A stretch of 64,000 nt of DNA. Origin: Amaranthus tricolor (lineage: Eukaryota > Streptophyta > Magnoliopsida > Caryophyllales > Amaranthaceae). The position numbers and the translations under genes are program-made. This document shows, piece after piece, positions 19,801 through 34,377 of the stretch. Numbering within the stretch: position 1 is the stretch's first letter; each line of letters starts with the position of its first letter. The DNA is taken from assembly GCF_026212465.1 (NCBI RefSeq), contig NC_080058.1:3295001-3359000 (forward strand). Direction: 5' to 3'. The notes beneath the pieces were generated by a model. The model did not search any database and was not told the origin of the DNA. It worked only from the letters and a program-made list of their open reading frames with translations.

Positions 19801-21065
19801 TCTTACAAATGACTTAGATTGTAATTATTTGTATGTTAATTAAAGTTCACACAATCTATAATTTATGTAATTAACTAATAAATATAAGTATAATATTAAA
19901 AAAATATTTCATGAGTACATATTATAATTTGATACTCCATATTGTACTATATTATTCTATATATTAAATTGTTATTTGAAATTCAAATAAAGAATTCACG
20001 TTTAAACAATGAATAACTAATTTAAACTAAAATTACAAATTTTGGGTGACAATAATTATTTATAAATAATAAAATATATAATGCACCCTTATCAAATACT
20101 TGCATGTTTTTTTTTTCAAGAAAGCTCATTTATTAAAGGATTTATGATTAAGCGTGTTTTGCATGTGTTAGTCTTAAAATGAGACTTTTTTAAAAATACT
20201 TATAATATACATTAACACTAATATATTAAGATTTGTATTAGCGTTCGACTAACTCTATAACCTCTAGTCATTAGTCATCATGTTGTTACACTTCTCTTCA
20301 AGTTTACTCTACTTCTACAATAATAATTATAATAATTAACCATAACATAGAAACAAAGCTTACAAATATTCCATATAAGCGTCTCAAATCATTATCAATC
20401 TTATAAGACTTAACATCATGTCTTTATAAAAGATAAAAATTAAAGATGAAAAAAATAATATTGAATTGAGAAATATACAAGGCAACAAGATAAAAAGATG
20501 AAATATGCATTGAATTTAATAGCCGATATAAGTATTTTAGTATATAATTAATTACTAAAATATTATTTTATTTACACAAGTATTTAGTTTTCATATGTAG
20601 ACATAAAACGGTAAAAGTTGTATACTTCCTCTGTTCTAATGTTATAGGAGTATTACAATTTTTTATTGACCTTTTTTTTTTATTTACTTTACTTTGCTTT
20701 TATATAAATGTTTATGAACTACTTCACTCTAACTAAAGATTGTAAGCAAATCAAATTTATACTTTTATCAATATTTTATCAAACACAAACTCACATTAAT
20801 TCACATTCTTTATTATTTTGTATTTTTATCTTTATTATTTAATTAGGATTCGACATGAATTCACTTGCTAGGAAAAAATCAAAATAAAAGTAAAATATAA
20901 TTTTAGAATGAGAGGAGAGCCTTAATTAAAATATAAAGATGTGGATAATTTAAACTTATTTTGATTATTTACTTGTAACATTAAATATATGAATAACTCA
21001 ATTTTCTGATTTTCTCTTACAAATTTACGTTAATTTTGTGAAAAAGAACATAAACAAACAAATCA
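19801..21065. other. Intergenic, AT-rich, no gene seen
   Basis: Very AT-rich with poly-T and poly-A runs. A Stowaway-like end ('tacttcctctgttctaatg' at about 20625) may belong to a decayed MITE reaching about 20925 ('agaatgagaggagag'). No supported gene. Confidence 0.45.
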
Positions 21066-21147
21066 GTCGCTTTGGCCGAGTGGTTAAGGCGTGTGCCTGC
21101 TAAGTACATGGGGTTTCCCCGCGAGAGTTCGAATCTCTCAGGCGACG
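21066..21147 (+). tRNA. tRNA-Ser(GCU)
   Basis: 82 nt. The acceptor pair is GTCGCTT/AGGCGAC with discriminator G. There is a D-arm, an anticodon loop CTGCTAA giving anticodon GCT, the long variable arm typical of tRNA-Ser (GGGG/CCCC stem), and the T-arm GAGAG-TTCGAAT-CTCTC. Box B is GTTCGAATC. Upstream 'caaacaaa' resembles the CAA motif near plant tRNA starts. T-rich sequence follows as a Pol III terminator. It reads AGC/AGU serine codons. An identical copy lies inverted at 41637-41718. Confidence 0.95.
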
Positions 21148-21255
21148 ATATTTATTTTTATTTGGTTTGTACATCTTCAACTTCAACTTCAATAAAATCC
21201 ATAAAAACTCAAATTACCATTCACTACGATAATTAAACAAATTTTCTGGGTTTTG

Positions 21256-21280
21256 ATATATATATATATATATATATATA
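21256..21280. repeat. (AT)12 microsatellite
   Basis: About 12 perfect AT units, 30 bp upstream of the PPR start codon. Confidence 0.9.
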
Positions 21281-21309
21281 CATAATCAAATGAAGACAAA
21301 GTTAATACT

Positions 21310-22914
21310 ATGAGGTTATCATCTTTATTTTGGGCATACAAGTTGTCATATGATGAACTAAGCACAATATTACAAAGATGCACAAAGTTAAAGATTCTAA
21401 TTGTAGCCAAACAAATTCATGGGATGTTAATAACAAATGGGATTGATGTAAAAAAAATGTCTTTGGATGCAAAGATTTTAGGTGTATATGCAAGTTGTGG
21501 TAATATGAGATATGCACACCAACTGTTTGTTAAAATGCCTAGCCCAAATGTTTTTGCCTTCAATTGGATGATTTCTGTTATGGCTTTTCATGGGTATTAC
21601 CAGGAGGCCCTTGAATACTTTTTTTTGATGCAAAAGATTGAAATATTTCCTAATAAGTATACATTTTCTGTTGTGTTGAAAGCTTGTGTTGGATTATTGG
21701 ATTTAAATAAGGGGAGGGAAGTTCATGGTTTGATGAATAAGATGGGATTGGAAGGAGATGTTTTAGTTTGTAATGGTTTGATTGATATGTATTGTAAATG
21801 TGGTATTATACACTATGCTAGAAGGGTATTTGATGGGATGTTGAGTAAAGATGTTGCATCGTGGACATCGATGATTTCTGGATATATCAACACAGGAAAA
21901 CTCGATGAAGCAGTAGTATTGTTCGAGGGGATGAAGATGGAAGGGTTGGATCCGAATGAATTCACTTGGAACGTGCTAATGAACGGGTTTGCTCAACGTG
22001 GAGACAAAAAAGGCGCACTCGAGCTATTCTCTCGAATGAGTAAAGCTGGGATGTGCCATGATTTGGTTACATGGAATGCATTAATCTCTGGTTTTGCTCG
22101 CGGAAATCAGCCTACTGAGGCTCTGAAATTGTTCAGGGATATGCTAGTTTCAGGTGTCAGACCGAACCATGTGACTGTCACTGGGCTGCTTCCAGTGTAT
22201 GGACTAATGGGATTTCCCCAAAGAGGAAGGGAACTTCATGGGTTGATCTATAGACAGTCCCTAGAAGTTAATGTCTATGTAGTAAGTGCACTTATTGATA
22301 TGTACTCAAAATCAGGGAATGTTAAAGCTGCTAGAAATGTGTTTAAGGGAACTCATTTTAAGAATGTTGCATTATGGAATGTTATAATTGGGTGTCTTGG
22401 GAAGCATGGTGTTGTTTATGACGCGATTCGGTTGTTTGATGAAATGCAAAAGAATGGTTTTCGACCGAATGAAGTGACATTAGTTTGTGTCCTTTCAGCT
22501 TGTAGCCATGGTGGGTTAGTTCAAGAGGGTATGGAAATCTTTAGGTCCATGAAAGAAAAGTATCATGTTGAAGCGACTAAGGAGCATTACGCTTGTGTTG
22601 TTGATCTTTTAAGTCGGGCTGGGGAAGTGGAAGAAGCGTATGAGTTGATGAAAAGAATGCCAATGGAAGCAACCGAATCGATTATTGGAGCATTCTTGAA
22701 TGGGTGTAGAATCCATGGAAGAAGAGATCTAGCTGACAGAATTACTGACTATCTTTTGAATGGAAATGTAAAGAAGCCTGGTGCTTTTGTGACATTGTCC
22801 AACATACATGCGGCTGAAAAAGAGTGGCAAGAGGTTCATAATGTTAGGAAGTTGATGAAGGGTGAAGGGATTAATAAGAAGCATGGTTTCAGCCTCGTTG
22901 ACAAGAAGTACTAA
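21310..22914 (+). CDS. PLS-class pentatricopeptide repeat protein, E subgroup
   Basis: A single-exon, 534-residue RNA-binding protein expected in mitochondria or plastids. PLS-type repeats run through most of the length. Examples are LGVYASCGNMRYAHQLF, NGLIDMYCKCGIIHYARRVF, SWTSMISGYINTGKLDEA, LYRQ/LIDMYSKSGNVKAARNVF-like blocks and VCVLSACSHGGLVQEGMEIF. They are followed by an E-type C-terminus (about residues 440-534: CRIHGRRDLAD, GAFVTLSNIHAAEKEW, HGFSLVDKKY). There is no DYW deaminase domain, so if it is an editing factor it would need a partner deaminase. PLS-E proteins are known C-to-U editing specificity factors in organelles; the RNA target cannot be told from this. Intronless, as usual for the family. 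It resembles the Arabidopsis At5g59600 type, from memory and unchecked. Confidence 0.92.
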   Translation: MRLSSLFWAYKLSYDELSTILQRCTKLKILIVAKQIHGMLITNGIDVKKMSLDAKILGVYASCGNMRYAHQLFVKMPSPNVFAFNWMISVMAFHGYYQEALEYFFLMQKIEIFPNKYTFSVVLKACVGLLDLNKGREVHGLMNKMGLEGDVLVCNGLIDMYCKCGIIHYARRVFDGMLSKDVASWTSMISGYINTGKLDEAVVLFEGMKMEGLDPNEFTWNVLMNGFAQRGDKKGALELFSRMSKAGMCHDLVTWNALISGFARGNQPTEALKLFRDMLVSGVRPNHVTVTGLLPVYGLMGFPQRGRELHGLIYRQSLEVNVYVVSALIDMYSKSGNVKAARNVFKGTHFKNVALWNVIIGCLGKHGVVYDAIRLFDEMQKNGFRPNEVTLVCVLSACSHGGLVQEGMEIFRSMKEKYHVEATKEHYACVVDLLSRAGEVEEAYELMKRMPMEATESIIGAFLNGCRIHGRRDLADRITDYLLNGNVKKPGAFVTLSNIHAAEKEWQEVHNVRKLMKGEGINKKHGFSLVDKKY

Positions 22915-23075
22915 CCACTCAATTTTGATGTTAGAAGCAAGAACTAAGGTTGATCATGGACCAGATGGAACCTAATCCTATGTCCTTTTGCGCTACGTTT
23001 TTTCTTGTTGGAGTGAGGTATAATCCAGCACAAACTGCTATTATGCTTTCTTTTATCTGTATATCTTCTACCTAC

Positions 23076-23390
23076 ACGGGAGTGTTCGGCAATTGATTGT
23101 TGGTTGTTGGCTTTTTAGTTGACTTGTTTAGCCAACAGGAAATGTTGGTTGTTTTTGTTGGTTATTAAGCTAGCCGTTTATGGAGATGTTTGGTAAATTT
23201 AGGTATTGATTGTTGGTTGTTTATTAGAGAAAAGGTGGATTAAAAAGTCAAAAACCAATAAAAAAAGCCAACTGAAGTAGCTTTTTATTTTGGCTTAAAA
23301 GCTGGCTTAAAAGCAATTTACCACACTTTTTTTTGTTGTTTGACCAACTAACAAGCCAAAAGTCAAAAGCCAACATCCAAACATCCTCTT
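23076..23390. mobile_element. Palindromic MITE, hAT-like
   Basis: The left end 'gggagtgttcggcaattg' with 'ttgttggctttttagt' is mirrored by the right end '...aaaagccaacatccaaacat' with 'cctctt'. Internal words 'aaaagccaac' and 'gttggctttt' repeat in both orientations. The ends resemble short non-autonomous hAT elements; no clear 8-bp duplication. It ends a few bases before the next TRIM. Confidence 0.6.
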
Positions 23391-23397
23391 AAAATTT

Positions 23398-23660
23398 TGA
23401 TAGAGCACATGACATATACAGGGCTCTAACCGTGAATTTCAGTTTTTGGTTGAGTTGGTTCTTGACATGGTATTAAAAGCCAACATGGAGAAGAATCATG
23501 GGTTCAACTCAGCACAATGTATAAAGAAGGCATGTGTTGCTTTTAACACTTCTTGCCCAGAGAATTCTCATGTGAGGGGGCGTGAGTCGTGACTGAGTGC
23601 ACATCATAAATTGGGGTTTAAACTATTAGCTTAAGTTTTTGGTGGAGTTGGTTTTTGATA
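23398..23660 (+). mobile_element. TRIM with 5-bp target-site duplication
   Basis: LTR 23398-23467, PBS-like 'tggtattaaaagcc' (23468-23481), purine tract 'gtgagggggcg' (23572-23582), LTR 23583-23660. The LTRs have diverged strongly, so this is an old copy. Perfect flanking repeats 'aattt' occur at 23393-23397 and 23661-23665. Same family as 1173-1441 and 18296-18585. Confidence 0.9.
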
Positions 23661-26570
23661 AATTTGATTGGGTCATCTTATATCATTTACTAGAACACTA
23701 AAAAAAAAAAACAGGCGTCTGAACTTTCACAAAGGTCTTCAGGATTGGATCAGCTGTCTACACATAAAATTCTCTGCTTTTGCATTCACTGCTGCTATGT
23801 TCATTTGTTTTTATTATGTGCAGAAGAGTATATTTTAGAGCACAAGCATGGATAAAGGGGAGGAACAAAAGATCGGCAAATAATTTTATAATCTGGTGCG
23901 CTTTTTATATTTGACGTCTACCACCTGTTCTATCTTAATATAATCTAACATATTATACGTATTTGGCTTAGAATAACATAATTTGTTAACTAATTTACTA
24001 TCTGAATTCGTAATTCGCTTGAAAGCGCTCAAAAATAGCCTAATACTGACCATAAAGTTATTTTTATCTACATGTTTGATATTTGATAATATTTTGTCTT
24101 GATTCCCTATGTTCTTTTGTTCTAATTAACTTCTGTCTTAAACACCCTAATCCGATCATAAATCATTTTCATTACCACCATTTAGTACCACTAATCAAAT
24201 GGGCCGTTAGTGATATACTCACCTTAGCCATGTAAGTACTTCTATATCTGCTTAATATGTTACTCATTTTTCTGTAGCAATATGCAATGATCAACTGGAA
24301 GAGGGATCAGCAGACTCACTACAGCAGTCAGCACTAAAAATGAATCTGCAATTAGTTTGACTCGACCCAACTTCGATTTTAAGGGTTTGAGTTCTAATTT
24401 TAATACCCATTGTTGAATTTATATCTAATTAAACTAATCAAGTTTTAGTTCGGTTTAAATTAATCAAGAACAATAGGAAGAAGATCAAACTCATTTAAAA
24501 TCTTACAGGTCTCGATTTAAGTCGAATTAATTTCAATAAGGAGGATCAAGTAGTCAATCAACTTGTATTAAAAAATATTAATCTACTATTTATGAATGCT
24601 TTGCTTAAGATTTGAGATACGGGAAAATAGTAGAAATAATATTTATTTGCTATTAAAAAAACTACCTTTTGTGAGACCAAAGCATTGATTAATGAGGTTT
24701 GATATAAGCTGTTTGGATTGAAGGTTAAGCCATAAGTTGCGTGTATGCTTTAATTGCCAAGTTTAGGTTACTTTTTTTCACCAACAAAAATCAAACTGCG
24801 GGCCCAATTCTTTTTTAAAGGTTCTTAAATGTAATCTGTGGGTATGATCTATATCTATGCTTCTGCTTACTGGGAGTACTTCCGTGACTTTATGCCGAAA
24901 TGTACGACTTAAGAGTGATAATTATCAAATAGATAGCATTGAGATGGTCTCATTGAAAGATGTGTCTTATATATGGATTAAAATCGAGTTATTATACGGA
25001 TTTTGCTACATTTTTTAAATTTGTCTTATTAATTTTGCTATATTTCTATTTTTAACAATGACCTATATCTTTTCTTTAATCCTCATCTGTACATTTATAT
25101 TATCTTTCCAATAATTCCACATATTTTTTTACTGTTTCATAAATTATACCTTTCTATCAATTTTTTCAGAAAATTTATATTTGTAGCAAAAGACATAAAG
25201 AAAATGAGTGTTTTTATTAACTTAAAATTAATAAAGTAATTGTGCTAGTAAAATTACACTAAACAATGCATATTCAACTAGTTTGATTAATGAGCTAGAT
25301 GGGTTGAGAGTGGATTCCAAGTAAGACTCTAATTACAAAGGCATTGACCTTCTAATTAATTAGTTTGGAAGATTGCGGATTCGAGTGGCAACAAGTTATA
25401 TTTTATGTATATTTTTTTATTTAATTCAAGATAGGTAAGAGAATTCTTTTGATAACGGATAAAGAAAATTAGTTAATTTTATAGGTGGTGAAACTGAAAA
25501 CATTACATATATTACAAAATTAAAAGATAAAATCTTTAATCACTTTTAAATAGTATTTGAAATGGTTTCTAGTTTCTTAGGCCTATATCCACCCATTTAG
25601 ATTTCCAATTATGCTTCTCACTTCCTTTAAAAAAAATTAATGAGATTTCTCAAATTGAATCGTCATTCCTGTTTTGATAACTTTTGAAGCACCTAAAAAA
25701 TGAATTCTAACCGTTACAATGAAGGTTTTTGAAATCTTTTTGAACCTTAGCTAAAAATTTCGTGAAAATCATTCAAAATTTTCTAGAGTCGAAAATAAGA
25801 TATTTAAATGGACAAGTTAAATTATTCATACAGCGACCTTTATTTATGTGTCTATTGAGACATACGTTGAAGCTTTTCAAGGCATTTTGTTCTTAGAATT
25901 ATTCATGTTTCTTGGCATGTGGTAACTTCACGAGATTTCCTATAAAATTTTTTTCAACTTGACCCAAAATTGTTTAAAACGTTATACTTTTCAGTTAAAA
26001 TAATAATATTTTAAAATTTATTTTAAGTGTTTATTATGATTTTTTAAAACACTTCCTATACTTTTATTTTTGTGATATTAATTGATTTTTATGGGTTAAT
26101 GACGGTAAAAAAAAAACTAGAACAAAGAGGTGATTTTTAAGGCATCATGTATGTTATTATTATCATTATGCCCCGTACATCCCATTCACATTAAGTATGA
26201 TTGAAGAATGATGATGATGATGAACAAGAACACAATAGAAGAATAGTAGGGGGTTTATGAAAATTCGAAGTTTGATGATGAACAAGAACAGCAGCAAGGA
26301 TTTACCTTCAGAAACTATTTGTGAAGATGAACAGCAACAAGAATGATGAACAGCAGCAAATGACCGTTTGTGAAAATGAAGATGAACACAAGAAACGAAC
26401 ACAAATCTTGATGCTTAATCTTATACGTTTATGAAGATGAAGAAGAGGAACGAAGCAAATGAAGATGAAGATGCAGCGTTTTTTCAATGAGGAACAAAGC
26501 AAAGTATTGTATAATACGTATTTGAGAAAGGATTTGTGAAAAAAGAAACTTCCGGGTTTTTAAGAAAATT
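23661..26570. other. Intergenic, no gene seen
   Basis: AT-rich with no credible coding region. GAT/GAA-rich stretches (26200-26480) give open frames on the minus strand that are low-complexity and probably belong to the CACTA remnant that ends at 26926. Confidence 0.5.
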
Positions 26571-26574
26571 TCGT

Positions 26575-26926
26575 CCAATGGTCATTTGCTGCGGTTCAAA
26601 ACAAAATCGGAGCAATTAGAAAATTCGTGAAGGGTTATTTGCTGCGGTTCAAGCAAAACCGGAGCAATTAACATTTTCATGAAGAGTTATTTGTCGCGGT
26701 TCAATCAAAACCGGAGCAATTAATATATTTTTTAAGAGTTATTTGCTGTGGTTGAAGAAAAATCGGAGCAATTAATGTAGTGTGAAGGGTTATTTGCTGC
26801 AGTCAACTGGAAAATCGCAGCAATTAATATATATATTTTTTTTCTGATTTATTTTCCTATTTTTGTTACCAATACACAAAAACCGCAACAAATGATAAGC
26901 AGCAAATACATTTTTTTCCAGTAGTG
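26575..26926. mobile_element. CACTA transposon terminus with five subterminal repeats
   Basis: The right end reads 'tttttttccagtagtg' (ending 26926), the reverse complement of a CACTA terminus. Inside lie five roughly 52-bp direct units (about 26580-26830). Each contains 'ttgctgcggtt' followed after a few bases by 'aaaaccggagcaatta', so each unit is itself a small inverted pair. Subterminal repeat arrays like this bind transposase in CACTA elements. I did not find the left terminus, so the extent is unknown. Confidence 0.6.
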
Positions 26927-29295
<2,369 letters not shown>

Positions 29296-29972
29296 CAATT
29301 TACTTTTTATATTTGAATGACTTTAATGTGCCAATTTGTTCAAAATCATATATATCATTAGATTACCGACTAAAATAATTAATTAAGAATATAATGAAAC
29401 AACAAACCTAAACAAACATATATATTAAAATCATGTAAATACATGCTCATCCTACATCTTCTATATTGTTATGGCTAAACAATCCCGGAGTATTTGAGCA
29501 ATTTTATATATTTGATATTTATATTTTTAAATAATAAACTTCATTATTCACATAATTAAATTTGTATTGCTTGCCCTTCTTTTCCAAATTTTTTAAGCAC
29601 CAAAACCAATTATCCTTAGATAGGTAAAGACTAAAGACATATCCCTCACCTCCAAAACAAAGGATCACATATTGGATGTGTAATCCAAAAGACTTTTTGT
29701 TATTTTTTTATTTTTACTTTTTATTAGTTAAACAACTAAAAATATTTGACAAACGAAGTTAGCTGAAAATTAGCTTCTAAACCAAAATTAAAAACTATCA
29801 TATATAATTTTTAATTGACTTTTAACTTTTATTTCTGCCCATTTTTTGTTTGATAAGCAATCAATAATTAATAATTAGTTTTTACCAAATAATTAATTTA
29901 ACGGTTGATAAAAGTCTAATACTACTTGTCAATTAAAAAAAATAAGTCGACAAACTCCCTTTATTATTATTA

Positions 29973-31078
29973 GGGAAATTCTACATGATAAGCACCAAGT
30001 ATGGCGAAAGGCAAGTGGTAGCAATTCTTAAATTTTTTTTCACAAAATAGCACTCAACTCTTTGAAAAGTCACTACAGTAACATTATGACGCCAAAAACA
30101 TTATGTTTCCGTTAAGTGGTGAAATGACACAAATACCCTTGTTTAATTTCAATAAGGAATATTCTATATGGTAGGCACCAACTATTGCAAAAGGTGAGTT
30201 GTAGCAATTCTTAAAATTTTTTCCACAAAATAGCACTCAACTCTTGAACAATTAACTACCTAACATTATTAAGCAAAAAATGTTTGATTCTCCATTAACT
30301 ATGGAAATAACCATTTTACCCCTGTTTCTTTTCATTAAAACTCAGTACATTTTTCCTCTTTCATTCAACATGTTCTTCCATTCAACATTATTAAGCTAAA
30401 TCATATAGATTAAGGTCTTTCCAAACTGCCTCCACTTCATCCTCGTCAGTAAGCCACAATCTTAGCATCCTTGGAGACTTGTATACCTGTGTTGATGAGC
30501 TGCTTCACTTGCCCATCAATCAACAAAGCATCGCTAAAGATTCATCAGAAGTCTGATAAAGAATCAGCAGCATCCATGAGCAGGTTTGATAATCTCGATT
30601 CTGTATTGAGTACCCTAAATTTCCAAAAGAATAAAATCAGCATCAACATGATGCATGTAGACAGCTTAACAGTGGAGCATTGAAATTCAAGATCTTGAAG
30701 GAGGAATAACATGTTGAATGGAAGAGGAAGGAGGTACTGAGTTTTAATGAAAAGGAACAGAGGTAAAATGGTTATTTCCATAGTTAATGGAAAATCATAC
30801 ATTTTTGGCTTAATAATGTTACAGTAGTTAATTATTTAAGAGTTGAGTGCTATTTTGTGGAAAAAATTTTAAGAATTGCTACCATTCGCCTTTTGCAATA
30901 GTTGGTGCCTACCATATAGAATATTTTCACCACTTAACGGAAACATAACGTTTTTGGCGTCATAATGTTACTGTAGTGACTTTTCTAAGAGTTGAGTGCT
31001 ATTTTGTGGAAAAAAAATTTAAAAATTGCTACCACTCGCCTTTCGCGCATACTTGGTGCTTACCATGTAGAGTTTTCC
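29973..31078. mobile_element. Pack-MULE-like element carrying DUF241 gene pieces
   Basis: Long terminal inverted repeats. The left outer arm (29973 to about 30130, 'gggaaattctac' ... 'ccgttaagtggtgaaa') mirrors the right arm (about 30928-31078, '...gtagagttttcc'). A second, related inner pair (about 30158-30385 with about 30705-30925) is nested inside; both units share 'aaaatagcactcaactc'. The flanks 29964-29972 and 31079-31087 are both 'ttattatta', a 9-bp duplication of MULE size, although it lies in a simple repeat. The central about 280 bp is not inverted and encodes remnants of a DUF241 protein. Confidence 0.8.
30431..30710 (+). pseudogene. Captured DUF241 gene fragments
   Basis: The frame from 30431 reads STSSSSVSHNLSILGDLY, then TCVDELLHLPINQQSIA, then a stop at 30553. 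This matches the conserved N-terminal part of plant DUF241 proteins (a ...L..LYDCVD.LL.LP..QQ pattern). A second piece near 30676 reads SIEIQDLEGG, resembling the conserved IQDLEEGLE segment close to the C-terminus of the same family. The middle of the gene is missing and stops interrupt it. It sits between the arms of the MULE-like element, so it is a transduplicated fragment rather than a resident gene. Confidence 0.75.
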
Positions 31079-32700
31079 TTATTATTATTATTATTATCTC
31101 TTCTATCATTTTGAGTTTGTACTATAAGACTCAACACAAATTCTTGTGAGAGACAGTTTCTTTGAAAGACCATCTTTAATTGGGCCGACCCATTATATAT
31201 TTTTAAAATATTGTAAGTAGTTATTAAGAATGATGTAAGTAGAGATTTAAGATATTGAAAGTAGACATTAAGGATACCGTAAGTAAGCATTAAGACTAAT
31301 AAAAGTATGCATTAAAAATACGCTAAGTAGGCATTAATCTTTAATGGGCTTGGCTTGAGATATATCTTTTAAAGAGACGGTCTTTCAAGAAACTAGCTGA
31401 AGACTCAAATATTAATAGCTTTTTGAATTTTATAGTGTAAACTCAGAAAGACAAATACTCCGTTCCAATAGTGGCGAAATTTGAACAAATTTTTAGGGGG
31501 GGCGAGGTTATTATAGCACATTTTGTACGCTTTTTTACTTTATTTTTCCACCAAGTTTAAGATTATGTTCTATGCATATAAGATCAATAATTATAATATG
31601 TTTAAGGTCATACTTGTGTTATGTGTAAATATTTATGAGAGAAATAATACAATGATGATGATAATGATGATGATTTATGAGAGAAATTAAAGTCAAAGTA
31701 AGAAAATATGATTATTGAAATAGAAAATTAAAAAAATATTGCATTATATAGTTTTAAAGTGATGGTGAAGAAAAAATATAAAATAATTAATTCCTTGATT
31801 TTGGGTTAATAATTTACCCTAGTGGGATGAAAGAAAAATATTTTTTACTCTTCTCAAAATGAGGTTGATTGTCTTCTTTTTCATTCATCTTTCTCATACC
31901 ATTATTTTTTTATTATTTATCTCCCCTATTAAATTCACATTTACTTACCTTTATTTATATAGTTTCACTTTTATTTCCCTTTAAATATTTACTCTCATAA
32001 CACATACTAGAATTACTCTCCTAATTCCTTTTTAGCTAAAAAAGAGCTAAAAAAAAAAAGAAAATGATGCTTATCAAATCTACATTGCCATTAAATCTAC
32101 TTAAAAAAATTATACTTAATTTTTTGTGATTTTCCAAATTTCTTGTTCTTTTCAAGCTTTTATTAGAAGTCAAAAGATAAATTTGTTGAGATATTATATA
32201 CTTTCTTTCATTATTCTATTTCTTTTAGATAGAGTTGGAATTGTACTGTATTTGGACTATAAAATCAGAAATTTTGTCTAACGGCAAGATTATCGGCCCT
32301 TTTAAGTTTCGTCCATGCGTTTTAAATTACTTGTAATATTGTAATATTTGCTCTATTCATTCATCATCCTTAATATTAATTAATTCTTAAGCTATAAATT
32401 AAAATATAGTAAAAATTATTAATATTAAATTTTATAATTTTTTATCATAAATAATTAAAAATATAAAAAATTAAATTAATACATCAAATCACGTAAAAAA
32501 ATAAATATTTTAAATAATTTAAAACAGAAAAAGTATAGAGAATACCTTAAACCTTAATATTTTTACTCCCATGGTTCATAAGTGCAAATTTAACCCACAA
32601 TAGTGTGAACCTTTACAGACAAGTACTCAGCCTTATCAATCTTAGTCAAAATGACCACAAATTTGTTAGATTTTTTTACTCTTCAACTCCATCAAAAGTG
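31079..32700. other. Intergenic, no gene seen
   Basis: (TTA)n follows the MULE-like element. AT-rich relics; a 'tagtggcgaaatttg' with 'aggggggg' motif at about 31470-31505 resembles another element end near 44180. No supported gene. Confidence 0.45.
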
Positions 32701-32779
32701 GTAAATAAAAAGGTATTACCATTTCTATCCCCTCAAGAAAATACACATTAAGAGTACATTGCAGTCCACAATTTCTACA

Positions 32780-34319
32780 CAAACAGATATCCCCCTTCTG
32801 TCTTTCACTATTTCTCTCTCAAACTCCTCATTTCTTTTTCTTCTTCCATTTTTCCTTTGTTCTTACTCATTTTTTAACATCATCAATTCATATTTCTATC
32901 TTTGTTCCTTATTCTCCTCCAATCTTTCATAATAATAATTTTCTCCCTTTTCATTGATCTGGGTTTTTCTTCTTCTTCAGATTACACTAGAGAAAAATCA
33001 GAGTATAACTTCAATAAAGTTTCAACTTTGAGAGATTTTTCAATTGGGTTTTTTTCTTTTGGTTTATTCGATTGATTAAAATCATATATTCACAGAAATA
33101 ATCATGGGTTTGTGAAGAATATCTGCAAATATTTGTGTTTTTGGTTAGTACTTAACATAAACCTTCTCTTTTTTCTCCTTTTTGTTTATTTTAATTTTTT
33201 TTTACTTTCTAGCTTAGGATTAAATTTGATTTCATTTGATTGAATATTAACTTTTTTGAGTGTTGACTAGTTTGTAATCTTGGATCTATTTATTCAAATT
33301 CTTGATAGTTTGCAAAATATCCATTGATTTTCTATATTTGGATTTTTCAATTGCTTTTGATGATATGTGATTAAGTTCTATAGTCTATACATTAATGTAT
33401 TTTTTTAATCTAATTGAGGTTTTTATGATATAATATTCAAGATTTTGGAGATTTTTTAACTGATAAATCACTATTCTTGCCTTGTGTTTTGATCTAAGTT
33501 CTGATTAATTTTACATATTTGATGTACCCAATAATCAGTTTAATTAGATTAATTTGTTGAATTTATTGAATGAGATTGTGGGTAGATGAATATAGATTAA
33601 TAGTTATTATGATACCTTTCTGAATTCATGCTGAATTATCTGTGCATGTGGATATTGATGACTGATGTACTTTTTCCAGAAGATAAGGTCAGTAAATAGT
33701 AATCAGCACACTGTAAATATGGATTCTTGATTGAAATGGGAATAAACTTTGACAATTAGTTCTTGATTGAACTAATTATATATTTTGACCTAAATCTCAT
33801 TCTTAATCCTGATGTGTTGTTGTGAGGTTATTCTAATGTTTAAACTTCAATTCATAGATTTGAATTAGTTTTACTTATCTATGTTTCATGGGTTTTTCTT
33901 TCACATAATGATAAGTTATAGTGAATCCCAATTAGTTTAGGTAAGTTCAAATGAACTATCAAGGAACTAACTTGAGAATCATGGGTTAGCCTAGTGGTCG
34001 AGTGATTTCTCTTTCAACCTTGTGATAGTGGTTTTATTTTCACCACCTGCGGTAAGACGGAAAGCTTGGGCTGATTGTTGAGAACTCCTAAGAAATATGG
34101 TGTTTAATATTAATGGAAATAATACCTTTATGTTTTTTGGCGACAAAAATGAATGTAAATGCCACATGTATCACTGAGAATAATGCTTGTATGAAACCGT
34201 CTCACGGTGAGATGACCTCGAAACAAAGAATACAAGAATTTGGGTAATATATAATATTTAAATATATTGTGATAATTCTTGTTTGTTTTATTTATTTCAT
34301 ATGTTTTCTTGCATTTCAG
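32780..34319 (+). other. Probable 5' UTR exon and intron of the AT-hook-like gene
   Basis: A pyrimidine-rich leader ('ctttcactatttctctctc' and following, about 32805 on) precedes a candidate donor 'ttg|gttagt' at 33144. The acceptor is 'ttgcatttcag' ending 34319, giving a 1176-nt intron within the 5' UTR. A three-codon upstream ORF (ATG-GGT-TTG-TGA) starts at 33103 in the leader. Transcript ends are inferred. A SINE-like piece ('tagcctagtggtcgagtg', about 33990) lies in the intron. Confidence 0.5.
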
Positions 34320-34377
34320 ACAAATTGACAGATATACACTTCATTGCTTAAATCTGCTTGTTTGGAGTTTGAGAGTT

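Noticed and set aside
26166..26502. Cys/Ser/His-rich minus-strand open frames
   Set aside because: They come from GAA/GAT-rich low-complexity sequence near a CACTA end; no conserved pattern.
26580..26830. Regularly spaced direct repeats resembling a CRISPR array
   Set aside because: Plant nuclear context, repeats cover most of each unit with no unique spacers, and they sit at a CACTA terminus.
30471..30802. 70- and 85-codon open frames within the MULE-like element
   Set aside because: Neither is in the frame of the DUF241 remnants; the correct frame is interrupted.
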